A stretch of 64,000 nt of DNA from Staphylococcus piscifermentans (GTDB lineage Bacteria > Bacillota > Bacilli > Staphylococcales > Staphylococcaceae), in the NCBI RefSeq assembly GCF_900186985.1, contig NZ_LT906447.1, positions 1,240,001 through 1,304,000 on the forward strand. Reading direction: 5' to 3'. A model generated the notes under the pieces. The model did no database searches. It saw nothing but the letters and a program-made list of their open reading frames with translations, and had not been told where the DNA came from. Positions 10,341 to 19,143 of this stretch are shown piece after piece; the stretch's first letter is position 1; every line of letters begins with the position of its first letter. The translations under genes and the position numbers were made by a program.

Positions 10341-11597
10341 TTAATTTTGATAGATACCAGCATTCATGCCTGACACCCGTCCAGTAACTAAGGCACTCGT
10401 AATATTATAGCCACCTGTATATCCATGAATATCTAAAACTTCTCCACAGAAAAATAATCCAGGAGTAATTTTTGACATCATCGTATGTGGCTCTATCTCT
10501 TTGATTGAAACACCGCCGCCCGTTACAAATGCTTTTTCAATTGATAAAGTGCCATTGACAGTAAAGATGAAACCTTTAAACAAACGAGTGATTTCTAATA
10601 TCTGTTGGTTTGAAATATGGTGTCCCGTTGTTTCTTCACTTACACCTGCTTGTTCTAATATAAAGTTAAGGTAACGTTCTTCTATCATACCGCGCAAACT
10701 ATTCTTAATGTATTTATCAGGTGCAGCATGAATTTGTTGTTTAATTCTTTGTTGTAATTCATTTTCTTTTTCATCGGGAAAAACATCCAGTTTCATTAGA
10801 ATTTCTTGTTTCTTTTGAGATTTTTGTTCTTTATACACAAATTGGCTGCATCTCAAAGCTCCAGGACCGCTGATACCAAAGTGTGTAAATAACATGTCCA
10901 TACGGTGTGTGATGCGCGGCTTTCCATTTTTTCTCAAAACAGATAAAGACACATCTTTCAAACTTAATCCTTTAAGTGTTTTACGAATAATAAATGGTTC
11001 TTTTGAAGTGATAGGCACCTCAGTCGGGAAAAGTTCAGTAATAGTATGACCGAATTTTTCCGCGAAGGGATAACCATCTCCAGTGGAACCGGTTTGTGGG
11101 ACACTCGTGCCTCCTGTCGCAATAACTACTGTTTTAGAATTATATTCATTGCCCTCTGCATCTGTAATTATGAAATGATCTGAATTTCTTTGAATGTTTT
11201 GGACAGCAGTTTCTTCTTTTACTTCAACATGATTAACTGCCAATTCTTTAATCAGTGCATCTACAACATCTTGAGACCGATTTGAAACTGGAAACATTCT
11301 TCCATGATCTTCTTCTTTTAACTTCACACCGCGTGTTTCAAAAAATTCAATAATAGATTCATTATCAAATACGGAAAAAGGGCTGTAGAGAAACTTGCCA
11401 TTACCCGGAATGTGACGGATAATTTCATCATAAGGCAGTCGATTGGTTACATTACAGCGGCCACCGCCAGAAATTTTTAATTTTCTGCCCAGACCCTTTT
11501 TCTTTTCAATTAATAATACTTTATCAGAATATTGGCTGGCTGCAGCAGCAGACATCAATCCGCTAGGCCCGCCGCCGATAACTATAGTTTGGTACAT
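10341..11597 (-). CDS. HI0933/YtfP-family FAD-dependent oxidoreductase
   Basis: A 418-residue flavoprotein of the HI0933-like family (YtfP, YhiN). It starts with the dinucleotide motif VIGGGPSGLMSAAAA, followed by EKKKGLGRKLKISGGGRCNVTN, split here as GLGRKLKISGGGRC, a family signature, then TGGTSVPQTGSTGDGY and the C-terminal GEVLDIHGYTGGYN. The reaction is not established for this family. The start ATG 11597 has no ribosome site of its own; the only good one (AAGGAGG, 11646-11652) lies 48 bases upstream, before a 13-codon ORF that stops two bases before this start. An upstream in-frame stop excludes a longer protein. Confidence 0.88.
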   Translation of the reverse strand: MYQTIVIGGGPSGLMSAAAASQYSDKVLLIEKKKGLGRKLKISGGGRCNVTNRLPYDEIIRHIPGNGKFLYSPFSVFDNESIIEFFETRGVKLKEEDHGRMFPVSNRSQDVVDALIKELAVNHVEVKEETAVQNIQRNSDHFIITDAEGNEYNSKTVVIATGGTSVPQTGSTGDGYPFAEKFGHTITELFPTEVPITSKEPFIIRKTLKGLSLKDVSLSVLRKNGKPRITHRMDMLFTHFGISGPGALRCSQFVYKEQKSQKKQEILMKLDVFPDEKENELQQRIKQQIHAAPDKYIKNSLRGMIEERYLNFILEQAGVSEETTGHHISNQQILEITRLFKGFIFTVNGTLSIEKAFVTGGGVSIKEIEPHTMMSKITPGLFFCGEVLDIHGYTGGYNITSALVTGRVSGMNAGIYQN

Positions 11598-11599
11598 GT

Positions 11600-11641
11600 T
11601 TAGTTAATGCACATTTTCTGTAAAACGTTGATTATGTGCAT
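11600..11641 (-). CDS. Possible 13-residue leader peptide before the FAD oxidoreductase
   Basis: ATG 11641 lies 4 bases after AAGGAGG and opens a 13-codon frame (MHIINVLQKMCIN) whose TAA ends two bases before the oxidoreductase ATG. The same bases contain the inverted pair ATGCACAT and ATGTGCAT, so a hairpin could instead loop the region out and bring the ribosome site near the main start. Translational coupling and a structural bypass are both possible. Translation of the peptide is unproven, and the spacing to its own start is on the short side. Confidence 0.4.
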   Translation of the reverse strand: MHIINVLQKMCIN

Positions 11642-11819
11642 ATTTCCTCCTTAAAGTTTGATTTTTCTTGTAAAAGTGCGTTAACGTAAATTTTCAAATG
11701 TATAATTGATTTACTTTACTGTAATATTATGGCATAGTCAAAACTGTTGTTTAAATCTTTGAAATTTCATTTCTGTTAAGGCTATTTTAGGCTATAATAC
11801 TAATGAAAAAAAGTAGTTG

Positions 11820-11833
11820 CCAACAATTGTTGG
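11820..11833. promoter_or_regulatory. 14-bp perfect palindrome in the murJ leader
   Basis: CCAACAATTGTTGG is a perfect palindrome 45 bases before the murJ start and about 20 bases after a TATAAT-like box (GGCTATAATAC). It could be an operator or an RNA hairpin. No regulator is recognised. Confidence 0.4.
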
Positions 11834-11877
11834 TGGTAAAATATACTTAAATTTTAATATCAGATAGGAAGATTGTC

Positions 11878-13512
11878 ATGAATGAAAGTCAAGAACTTGT
11901 AAGAGGGACCTTTCTATTAACACTAAGTATACTGATTACTAAAGTACTTGGTGTGCTCTTCATAATTCCGTTTTATGCAATAATCGGCGGAGAAGAGAAT
12001 TTGGCCCCATTCAACTATGCTTATGCGCCATATAATATTGCTATCGCAGTAGCGACAGCAGGTGTTCCTTTAGCGGCCTCTAAATATGTTGCTAAATATA
12101 ATGCCATAGGTGCATATCACGTCAGTCAGAAATTGTATCGCTCTAGCTTTATCGTAATGAGTATTACAGGTGTTTTAGGATTTATTATCTTGTATGCTTT
12201 ATCACCAATGATTGCCACAGTAACGTTAGCACATGAATCTAATGCTAAAGGCGGCTGGACCATTGATGATATTACTTGGATCATCAGAATTATCAGTATG
12301 GTAGTTATTTTTATCCCATTACTCGCTACATGGCGTGGGGTGTTCCAAGGGTATAAATCAATGGGACCTACTGCAGTTTCCGAAGTAACAGAGCAAATAG
12401 CCCGTATTATCTTTATTTTGGCCGGCAGTTATCTTGTATTGAATGTATTCCACGGCTCTGTATTGTTAGCAAACGGTGTAGCCACATTTGCTGCAGCGGT
12501 GGGCGCAATAGCAGGTATTTTAACTCTTTGGTACTATTGGAGAAAAAGAAAGCCGTTTATGGATGAAATGACTGCATCAGACCATACAGGTATCGATGTT
12601 TCATATACTAAAATGTATAAAGAAATTATTTCTTATAGTATTCCATTCGTAATTGTAAGTTTGAATTTCCCATTATTTAATATTGTTGACCAACTTACAC
12701 ATAACAACGCGTTGGATATAGCGGGTGTACCACAACAACTACACGATTATTTCTTTACTATACTTAATATGACAACGAATAAAATTGTAATGATTCCGAC
12801 TTCATTAGCTGCAGGCTTTGCAGTCAGCTTGATTCCTTATATCACTAAGACATATGAATCAGGTGAATTACATGAAATGCACAGACAAATTCAAACATCT
12901 TTAGGTGTATTGATGTTTATTACTGTACCTGCCAGTTTAGGAATAATGGCCTTATCATCTCCGTTATACACAGTGTTCTACAGCTATAACGGTGACGGCA
13001 GTATGTTATTGTTCTATTATGCACCAGTGGCGATTTTAATTTCGTTATTAAGTATTACAGCTTCGATGCTGCAAGGTATTGATAAACAGAAATTAACAGT
13101 CTTTGTAATTGTTGCTGCAGTTGCTTTGAAAGTAGTATTAAACATTCCTTTAATAGTAGCATTCCATACAGCAGGAGCAATTTTAAGTACGGCAATTGCC
13201 TTGTTGGTTGCAAATATTTGTAACTTCTTCATTTTGAAAAAATATGCGAAATTTACATTTACTGAAACATTTATTCAATTTGCTAAAATATTCATTTATG
13301 GTTTCATTATGATGGTAGGCGTTGAATTATCATTCTGGTTAATGCAAATGGTTATCTCACCGGCCTCAAAAGTCGGCAGCTTAATTATTGTTGTAGTTGG
13401 AGTACTTGTCGGTGTAGTAATTTATGGAGGTATTACTTTGAAAACAAGATTAGCTGATCAATTTTTAGGAGACTTGCCTGGCAAAATCCGTAGAAAGTTG
13501 AGAATCTCATAA
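11878..13512 (+). CDS. murJ: Probable lipid II flippase MurJ (YtgP/SpoVB-type MOP exporter)
   Basis: A 544-residue polytopic membrane protein of the MOP/MATE superfamily, with about 14 hydrophobic segments. It begins VRGTFLLTLSILITKVLGVL, the usual first helix of polysaccharide biosynthesis/Wzx-type proteins. The S. aureus gene at this locus (between the leuS region and the pseudouridine synthase) is the MurJ homologue identified as the essential lipid II flippase, related to B. subtilis YtgP. I transfer that role on context and family. Its TAA overlaps the next gene's ATG by one base, so the two are coupled. Start ATG 11878 follows AGGAAG. Confidence 0.85.
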   Translation: MNESQELVRGTFLLTLSILITKVLGVLFIIPFYAIIGGEENLAPFNYAYAPYNIAIAVATAGVPLAASKYVAKYNAIGAYHVSQKLYRSSFIVMSITGVLGFIILYALSPMIATVTLAHESNAKGGWTIDDITWIIRIISMVVIFIPLLATWRGVFQGYKSMGPTAVSEVTEQIARIIFILAGSYLVLNVFHGSVLLANGVATFAAAVGAIAGILTLWYYWRKRKPFMDEMTASDHTGIDVSYTKMYKEIISYSIPFVIVSLNFPLFNIVDQLTHNNALDIAGVPQQLHDYFFTILNMTTNKIVMIPTSLAAGFAVSLIPYITKTYESGELHEMHRQIQTSLGVLMFITVPASLGIMALSSPLYTVFYSYNGDGSMLLFYYAPVAILISLLSITASMLQGIDKQKLTVFVIVAAVALKVVLNIPLIVAFHTAGAILSTAIALLVANICNFFILKKYAKFTFTETFIQFAKIFIYGFIMMVGVELSFWLMQMVISPASKVGSLIIVVVGVLVGVVIYGGITLKTRLADQFLGDLPGKIRRKLRIS

Positions 13513-14207
13513 TGAGACTGGATAAGTTTTTAGCTAATATGGGCGTCGGTACTAGAAGTGAGGTCAAACAGCTATTAAAGAAAAATCAAGTACAAGTTAA
13601 TGGTAAAAATGAAAAACAAAGTAAAGCTCAAATTAATCCAGAAGAAGATACAGTTACTGTTAATGGCGATTTTATAAGATATGTCGACAAAGTCTATATA
13701 ATGTTAAATAAACCAGCTGGATACATTTCGGCGACTGAAGATAATGAACATTCGACAGTCCTTGATTTAATTGATGACTTTCAAAATTTAAATATTTTTC
13801 CAGTCGGGAGATTAGACAAAGATACTACAGGATTGATATTGTTAACTAACGATGGCCAGTTTAACCACGACATTATGAGTCCCAATAAGCATGTTTCCAA
13901 GATATATCGTGTCGAAGCGGAGAAAGCCGTAAGTCAACAGGATATTGAAATATTTGCTGACGGAGTTGAGTTATCTGATGGTAAAGCGCAACCTGCAGAA
14001 TTAAAATGTACAGAAGAGAGCAAGACTGTATACGTTACTATCCAAGAAGGTCGATTCCATCAAGTAAAAAGGATGTTTCATGCCATTGATAATGAGGTAC
14101 TGAAATTAAAGCGGGTTCAAATTGGACAACTACAGCTAGATTCTAGTCTTTCGGAAGGCGACTATCGAGAATTGACGACAGAAGAAATAGAATTAGTTCA
14201 ACAATAA
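13512..14207 (+). CDS. Small-subunit rRNA pseudouridine synthase (RsuA/RluB family)
   Basis: A 231-residue protein with an N-terminal S4 RNA-binding domain (MRLDKFLANMGVGTRSEVKQ) followed by the TruA-like catalytic domain. GRLDKDTTGLIL contains the catalytic Asp102, and IQEGRFHQVKRMF is the second family motif. It isomerises a uridine in rRNA, most likely 16S U516 (RsuA-like, YtzG in Bacillus), though RluB-type activity cannot be excluded by eye. It overlaps murJ by one base (TAATG) and is followed 19 bases later by a YtxH-type gene. Confidence 0.9.
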   Translation: MRLDKFLANMGVGTRSEVKQLLKKNQVQVNGKNEKQSKAQINPEEDTVTVNGDFIRYVDKVYIMLNKPAGYISATEDNEHSTVLDLIDDFQNLNIFPVGRLDKDTTGLILLTNDGQFNHDIMSPNKHVSKIYRVEAEKAVSQQDIEIFADGVELSDGKAQPAELKCTEESKTVYVTIQEGRFHQVKRMFHAIDNEVLKLKRVQIGQLQLDSSLSEGDYRELTTEEIELVQQ

Positions 14208-14226
14208 AAAAGTGAAGGTGATAATT

Positions 14227-14664
14227 ATGGCAAAATCAGGTAATTTATTAAGAGCAGTTGTAGGTATCGGTGCAGCAGCTGCAGCAGTTTTATTAACTAG
14301 AAAAGATAGTAGAGATAAATTAAAAAATGAATATGATAAATACAAAGAGAATCCAGAATCATATAAGCAAAATGCTAAAGATTTAGCTTCTCAAATTGCT
14401 TCAAATGCTTCTCAAACTTTTAACGAAGTGAAGCAAGACCCTAAAGGTTATGCGGATAAAGTAAAACAAGATCCGAAAGCTTTTGTCCAAGAACAAAAAG
14501 AGCGTTTCAGCAACAATAATCAAGATGCTGCAGCTCCAACTTTAGATGATGCTAAACAATCTGATGAACCTCAACATAATATCAGAATTGTAACTGATGA
14601 AGATTTGAAACAAAATGGAAACGAATCTTCTAATCAAAATCAATCTAATAAAGATAATAAATAA
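14227..14664 (+). CDS. YtxH-type small membrane-anchored protein
   Basis: A 145-residue protein with one N-terminal hydrophobic segment (LLRAVVGIGAAAAAVLLT) followed by a charged, Lys/Gln/Asn-rich, helical tail with repeated PKGYADKVKQDPKAF-like units. This is the YtxH/general-stress protein layout, and a longer relative lies at 29117 in this window. Start ATG 14227 follows GAAGGTGA; an in-frame GTG at 14212 overlaps that site and is unlikely. It is probably the last gene of the murJ transcript. The role is unknown. Confidence 0.75.
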   Translation: MAKSGNLLRAVVGIGAAAAAVLLTRKDSRDKLKNEYDKYKENPESYKQNAKDLASQIASNASQTFNEVKQDPKGYADKVKQDPKAFVQEQKERFSNNNQDAAAPTLDDAKQSDEPQHNIRIVTDEDLKQNGNESSNQNQSNKDNK

Positions 14665-14678
14665 TAATTATTATATAC

Positions 14679-14830
14679 AGGAGCTGAGACATTATTGTGT
14701 TTCAGCTCCTGTTTTCTAAACTGACATTAGCTAGCTGAAGAGAAAGATGCTTTTGAATTCAGACAGTTATGAGGGGTCGGCAGGGAGAAATGATTTTTTC
14801 ATTGATGCTATTTCTGTCCCGCCTTTTTTA
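14679..14830 (+). repeat. Two-hairpin dispersed intergenic element, copy 1 (first hairpin also a terminator)
   Basis: Hairpin 1 pairs AGGAGCTGAGACA (14679-14691) with TGTTTCAGCTCCT (14698-14710). Hairpin 2 pairs 14779-14791 (GGCAGGGAGAAAT) with 14810-14823 (ATTTCTGTCCCGCC) and ends in T7. The spacer contains TTTCTAAACTGACATTAGCT. The element at 30492-30625 has the same order and a similar spacer (TTTCTGAACTGGCAATAACT). This type of GGGACAGAAAT hairpin repeat is common between staphylococcal genes. Confidence 0.65.
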
Positions 14831-14884
14831 CATAGTGAGAATTAAATTTAAATTTATCCGCCCTGTCATATCAATAATGAACAA

Positions 14885-14899
14885 AATTGACAGAAAATT
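14885..14899 (+). promoter_or_regulatory. CodY-like box upstream of pepV
   Basis: AATTGACAGAAAATT matches the CodY motif AATTTTCWGAAAATT at 13 of 15 positions. It lies 82 bases before pepV, a dipeptidase, a class of gene often under CodY control. Confidence 0.45.
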
Positions 14900-14914
14900 T
14901 ATAGGGTTACTACT

Positions 14915-14939
14915 GTTGTTTCATAAATAGTTAGGGTAA
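14915..14939 (+). promoter_or_regulatory. SigB-like promoter before pepV
   Basis: GTTGTT, 13 bases, then GGGTAA resembles the SigB pattern GTTTWW-N12-15-GGGWAW with one mismatch. No good SigA promoter was found in this gap, but the match is weak enough to be chance. Confidence 0.3.
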
Positions 14940-14981
14940 AATAGAACATGAACTAAAAATTGAGAAGGAAGTTGATCACGA

Positions 14982-16391
14982 ATGTGGAAAGAAAAAGTGC
15001 AAGAATATGAAGATCAAATTATAGCTGATTTAAGCGGTTTACTATCAATCGAAAGTGTCAGAGATGATAGTAAAGCTACATCGGATGCACCGCTCGGACC
15101 AGGACCTAAAGCTGCGCTTGATTATATGTATCAACTCGCAGAACGTGATGGATTTGCCACACATGATGTAGATCATGTTGCTGGAAGAATCGAAGTAGGC
15201 AAAGGCAAAGACTTATTCGGCATTCTTTGCCATGTTGACGTGGTACCTGCCGGAGAAGGCTGGGATACTCCGCCATTCGAACCAACTGTAACAGATGATG
15301 CAATTATTGCGAGAGGAACTTTAGATGATAAAGGGCCGACTATTGCAGCTTATTATGCAGTAAAAATTTTAAATGATATGAACGTAGACTGGAAGAAACG
15401 TGTGCATATCATTGTAGGTACTGATGAAGAATCAGATTGGATCGGAGTGAATCGATACTTTGAATCTGAAGAAATGCCGGCATTAGGATTTGCTCCAGAT
15501 GCTGAATTCCCTGCTATTCACGGTGAAAAAGGAATTACTACATTCGATATCAAACAAGAAAATAAATCTGCGGATGAAAAAGAAGCAGCAGTTGTATTGG
15601 AATCATTTGAATCCGGTCAACGTTATAATATGGTACCGGATGAAGCGGTAGCACATCTGACTGTAAAAGACGAAAATCTCGATGTGACTGAGTTATACCA
15701 AAATTACTTAGAAGCACATGATTTAAATGGTACAAGCGAATTAGACGAAGATACTTTGGTATTGCGTTTGAAAGGGAAAGCAGTACACGGTATGGACCCA
15801 TCTATTGGTTTAAATGCGGGATTATTCCTAATCCATTTCTTAAGCGAATTAAATTTAGATAAGCAAGCCGCTAAATTTACAGACTTAAGCGAAAGATATT
15901 TATTTGAATCACACTTTGGTGAGAAGATGGGAATGAAGTTCCATACTGATAAAATGGGAGATTTAACTACTAATATCGGTATTATTGCTTATTCAAAAGC
16001 AAACGGGGGAGAATATGGTATTAACTTACGATATCCGGAAGGCTTTGAATTTGACGATGCAATTAAACGTTTTACAAATGAAGTTCAAGAATTGGGATTT
16101 GAATTAGATTTAGGTAAAGTGCAACGTCCGCATTATGTTGATAAAAATGATCCGTTTGTACAAACACTCGTACAAGCATATCGTAATCAAACAGGAGACA
16201 TGACAGAACCGTATACTATCGGCGGAGGCACATATGCACGTAATCTAGACAAAGGAGTAGCATTCGGAGCGATGTTCAGCGACTCAGAGGACTTAATGCA
16301 TCAAAGAAATGAATACATCACTAAAAAACAATTATTTAATGCAACTAGCATCTATTTAGAAGCGCTATACGCATTATGTGTGGAGGAATGA
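14982..16391 (+). CDS. pepV: Dipeptidase PepV
   Basis: A 469-residue M20-family zinc dipeptidase. The first metal ligands are in [18 protein letters not shown], with the bridging Asp in RGTLDDKGP and the catalytic/metal residues in GTDEESDW. The dimer/lid domain is inserted in the middle (about residues 180-380), as in other PepV proteins, and a late His ligand lies in the [14 protein letters not shown] region. It cleaves unblocked dipeptides in the cytosol. The stop codon is 2 bases before the dat start, so the two genes are coupled; this pair is conserved in staphylococci and was linked in S. aureus to D-alanine supply. Confidence 0.96.
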   Translation: MWKEKVQEYEDQIIADLSGLLSIESVRDDSKATSDAPLGPGPKAALDYMYQLAERDGFATHDVDHVAGRIEVGKGKDLFGILCHVDVVPAGEGWDTPPFEPTVTDDAIIARGTLDDKGPTIAAYYAVKILNDMNVDWKKRVHIIVGTDEESDWIGVNRYFESEEMPALGFAPDAEFPAIHGEKGITTFDIKQENKSADEKEAAVVLESFESGQRYNMVPDEAVAHLTVKDENLDVTELYQNYLEAHDLNGTSELDEDTLVLRLKGKAVHGMDPSIGLNAGLFLIHFLSELNLDKQAAKFTDLSERYLFESHFGEKMGMKFHTDKMGDLTTNIGIIAYSKANGGEYGINLRYPEGFEFDDAIKRFTNEVQELGFELDLGKVQRPHYVDKNDPFVQTLVQAYRNQTGDMTEPYTIGGGTYARNLDKGVAFGAMFSDSEDLMHQRNEYITKKQLFNATSIYLEALYALCVEE

Positions 16392-16393
16392 CT

Positions 16394-17248
16394 ATGACAA
16401 ATAAAGTGTTATTGAACGGCCAGTTTGTAGACGAAAAAGACGCAAAGATTCCATATAATGACAGAGGATATAACTTCGGAGACGGCGTATATGAATATAT
16501 TCGTGTATATGACGGAACCTTGTTTACTGTTAAAGAACATTTCGAAAGATTTTTGCGCAGTGCTGCAGAAATCGATATCGATTTAGAGGAAACCGTTGAA
16601 TCTCTAACGCAGACAGTTCAATCTTTAATTGATGAGAATGATGTTCAAAATGGCGGTATTTATATTCAAGCAACTAGAGGGGCTTCACCAAGAGACCATG
16701 CATTTCCAGGTCCAGACGTTAAACCGCAGATTATGGCATTCACAAAAAGCTATGACAGACCGTTTGAAGAATTAGAAAACGGTATTTATGCCGTAACTGT
16801 TGAAGATATTCGTTGGTTACGCTGTGATATCAAAAGCTTGAATTTATTAGGAAATGTATTAGCGAAAGAATATGCTGTGAAATATAATGCGGCTGAAGCG
16901 ATTCAACACCGTGGTGAAACTGTCACAGAAGGGGCATCAAGTAACGTATATGCAATTAAAGACGGAGTAATCTATACACATCCGATTAATAACTATATTC
17001 TTAACGGTATTACACGTCAGGTTATTAAGAATGTGGCAGAAGAAGCGGACATTCCATTCAAAGAAGAGACATTCACTGTAGACTTCTTAAAAAATGCAGA
17101 TGAAATTATCGTTTCTAGTACATCTGTGGAAGTCATGCCTGTGATCAAGTTAGATGGTGAAGCGGTAGGAGACGGTAAAGTCGGCTCAATAACACGTAAG
17201 TTGCAAGAAGGATTTAGTCAGAAAATTGAAGAAAGTCACAATAAATAA
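16394..17248 (+). CDS. dat: D-amino-acid (D-alanine) aminotransferase
   Basis: A 284-residue class IV PLP enzyme making D-glutamate from D-alanine, feeding peptidoglycan synthesis. It has the start [28 protein letters not shown], split here as [16 protein letters not shown], the PLP lysine K147 in [14 protein letters not shown] and [10 protein letters not shown] in the phosphate-binding region. I chose ATG 16394 over the ATG at 16388 because the GGAGG at 16382-16386 then has a normal 7-base spacing. It follows pepV by 2 bases. Confidence 0.95.
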   Translation: MTNKVLLNGQFVDEKDAKIPYNDRGYNFGDGVYEYIRVYDGTLFTVKEHFERFLRSAAEIDIDLEETVESLTQTVQSLIDENDVQNGGIYIQATRGASPRDHAFPGPDVKPQIMAFTKSYDRPFEELENGIYAVTVEDIRWLRCDIKSLNLLGNVLAKEYAVKYNAAEAIQHRGETVTEGASSNVYAIKDGVIYTHPINNYILNGITRQVIKNVAEEADIPFKEETFTVDFLKNADEIIVSSTSVEVMPVIKLDGEAVGDGKVGSITRKLQEGFSQKIEESHNK

Positions 17249-17293
17249 ATTTTTAATAAATGCACATAATATCCAACTTTAACACCTAAACTG

Positions 17294-17302
17294 TGTTATA
17301 AT
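17294..17302 (+). promoter_or_regulatory. Extended -10 promoter in the dat-ytmP gap
   Basis: TGTTATAAT has the TG dinucleotide one base before a perfect TATAAT. No good -35 hexamer stands at 16-18 bases, which extended -10 promoters tolerate. Confidence 0.5.
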
Positions 17303-17323
17303 TTTAAATTGTCGCTGCACTTA

Positions 17324-17338
17324 AGATAATGATTATTT
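17324..17338 (+). promoter_or_regulatory. Fur-like box downstream of the 17294 promoter
   Basis: AGATAATGATTATTT matches TGATAATNATTATCA at 11 of 14 defined bases with an unbroken core GATAATGATTAT. It would lie at about +15 to +30 of the predicted transcript. Confidence 0.4.
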
Positions 17339-17537
17339 ATGAGTGCGTATCGAAATTAAAACAGTTTTAAAACGCTGTTTAAACATAAAATAGCCTTTGA
17401 AAAGATAGTCTCTCAGAAGGTAAAATGTGTCTTTTAGTTTCTCATTTTTGGTTGAAATAAGCTTTTAAAAACTATAAAATTAACAATGAGTGCTAAAGGC
17501 GTGAAGCGTTTAAAAAGTAATTAACAAAATGTAAAAT

Positions 17538-17570
17538 ATGGCTCTTGAAACACTATTCTTGAGCCATTTT
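17538..17570 (+). terminator. Terminator-like hairpin just before ytmP
   Basis: ATGGCTC (17538-17544) pairs with GAGCCAT (17561-17567). Inside, a 2x2 internal loop is followed by GAA/TTC and the loop ACACTA. T4 ends the unit. It stands 25 bases before the ytmP start, so transcription coming from upstream may end here. Confidence 0.6.
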
Positions 17571-17594
17571 CTAATTGAAAGCGAGGTGAACGTG

Positions 17595-18386
17595 TTGGAG
17601 CAGTTTTATCAGTTAGGGTGGACATTGGATTCTGCTGGCGGTGCATCGGGTGAAGCTTATATGGCTGAGCAAGATGGTCAAAAATTATTTCTAAAAAGAA
17701 ACTCAAATCCTTTTATTGCAGCATTATCTGCAGAAGGTATTGTCCCTAAATTAGTGTGGACAAAGCGTATTGAAACCGGAGAGGTTGTAACCGCGCAACA
17801 TTGGAAAAATGGCAGAGAACTTACTTTTGAAGAGATGAATCAAACAAGAGTAGCAAAATTGCTCAAAAAGATTCATAGCTCTAAAACACTTTTGACGATG
17901 TTGAAGCGCATGGAAATGGAACCCATTACTCCGGATATATTATATCAAAAAATAAATACATCGCTTTCCAGACAAGTGTTGACACATCATGTGGTGCGTA
18001 AAGCATTGACTTATCTTGAAGAACACAAACCTGAATTGGATCCTCGCTTTTATACTGTCGTTCATGGTGATGTGAATCATAATAATTGGTTGCTATCTGA
18101 TCATGACGAGTTATACCTTGTAGATTGGGAAGGTGCGATGTTGGCAGATCCAGCAATTGATATCGGAATGCTGCTTTACAATTACGTTCCTCAAAACGAA
18201 TGGTCTGAATGGCTTGAAAAGTACGGTGCGAAAGAATCTTTAGATTTGAGCAAACGTATGAAATGGTATACAGTCATTCAAGCAATCGGATTAGTAGAGT
18301 GGAATGAAGAACAAAAACGCTATAAAGATATGAATATTTGGCTGAAATTCTTAAATGAAGTTATGAACAGCAACGTATTTATTTGA
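17595..18386 (+). CDS. ytmP: YtmP-type phosphotransferase (choline/aminoglycoside kinase fold)
   Basis: A 263-residue protein of the APH/choline-kinase superfamily. [13 protein letters not shown] is the catalytic loop (Brenner-type motif, Asp plus Asn), and [16 protein letters not shown] holds the metal-binding DxE/DxD-like element. The substrate is unknown; the family always sits beside trmB, 13 bases downstream here. I chose TTG 17595 as start (MEQFYQLGW), because GAGGTGA at 17583-17589 precedes it and the only in-frame ATG (17538) lies inside a terminator-like hairpin. GTG 17592 is an alternative. Confidence 0.85.
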   Translation: MEQFYQLGWTLDSAGGASGEAYMAEQDGQKLFLKRNSNPFIAALSAEGIVPKLVWTKRIETGEVVTAQHWKNGRELTFEEMNQTRVAKLLKKIHSSKTLLTMLKRMEMEPITPDILYQKINTSLSRQVLTHHVVRKALTYLEEHKPELDPRFYTVVHGDVNHNNWLLSDHDELYLVDWEGAMLADPAIDIGMLLYNYVPQNEWSEWLEKYGAKESLDLSKRMKWYTVIQAIGLVEWNEEQKRYKDMNIWLKFLNEVMNSNVFI

Positions 18387-18399
18387 GGAGAAATATCAA

Positions 18400-19035
18400 A
18401 TGAGATTAAGAAATAAACCTTGGGCAGAGGATTATTTGCGAAAACATGATACAGTTGTAGACATTGATGGCACTCATGCTAAAAAAATGTCTGAGTGGTT
18501 TGATAAAACTCAGCCTATTTATATAGAAGTTGGATCAGGCATGGGACAGTTTATTACAGAACTTGCAAGCCGACATCCTGAAGTTAATTTTGTTGCTTTA
18601 GAAAGAGATAAGAATGTTATGATTCGCGTATTGGACAAGGTATTGGAGAAACAATTGCAGAATATCAAGTTGATTTGTAATGATGCAATGGAATTAACCG
18701 ATTACTTTGAAGATGGTGAAGTAGATCGTGTTTATTTAAATTTCTCAGATCCGTGGCCAAAGAACAGACATGCGAAACGTCGCTTAACGTATCATTCTTT
18801 TTTAGCCTTATATAAAGCGATTTTAAAAGAAGAAGGGGAAATACATTTTAAAACAGATAATCGTGGTCTCTTTGCGTATAGCTTAGAAAGCATGTCGCAG
18901 TTTGGAATGTATTTTACAAAAATCAATTTAAACCTTCATGATGAAGATGATGAAGATAATATTGAAACTGAATACGAACGGAAATTTGCTGATAAAGGTT
19001 CACGCATTTATCGCATGGAAGCAAAGTTCCATTAA
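18400..19035 (+). CDS. trmB: tRNA (guanine-N7-)-methyltransferase
   Basis: A 211-residue SAM-dependent enzyme methylating G46 of tRNA. The SAM motif is [16 protein letters not shown], followed by [15 protein letters not shown], and the family signature [19 protein letters not shown] holds the catalytic and tRNA-binding residues. The N-terminal [12 protein letters not shown] is also typical. GAGGAG precedes the ATG, and ytmP ends 13 bases upstream, so they form an operon ended by the hairpin at 19042. Confidence 0.97.
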   Translation: MRLRNKPWAEDYLRKHDTVVDIDGTHAKKMSEWFDKTQPIYIEVGSGMGQFITELASRHPEVNFVALERDKNVMIRVLDKVLEKQLQNIKLICNDAMELTDYFEDGEVDRVYLNFSDPWPKNRHAKRRLTYHSFLALYKAILKEEGEIHFKTDNRGLFAYSLESMSQFGMYFTKINLNLHDEDDEDNIETEYERKFADKGSRIYRMEAKFH

Positions 19036-19041
19036 GAGAAG

Positions 19042-19070
19042 AAACTGCATTCATAGGAATGCGGTTTTTT
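19042..19070 (+). terminator. Terminator of ytmP-trmB
   Basis: AAACTGCATTC (19042-19052) and GAATGCGGTTT (19057-19067) pair over 11 bases with one G-U, a 4-base loop, and T-run. Confidence 0.88.
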
Positions 19071-19143
19071 TAATAGAGGTTGATTTGATATTCATTCTGA
19101 CAAGACCTATACTAATTATTAAGCACTGAAATGGAGGGGTAGA

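Larger units (their letters stand above)
17249..17594 (+). other. 346-base gap with a promoter, Fur-like box and terminator: candidate small RNA or long leader
   Basis: No protein frame stands out. An extended -10 (TG-T-TATAAT, 17294-17302) would start transcription near 17309. AGATAATGATTATTT at 17324-17338 resembles a Fur box (12 of 15). Small inverted pairs follow: GCACT/AGTGC, and AAACAG/CTGTTT around 17380. A 7-bp hairpin plus an inner 3-bp stem and T4 ends at 17570. The unit could be a roughly 260-base small RNA or a terminated leader of ytmP. Confidence 0.45.
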
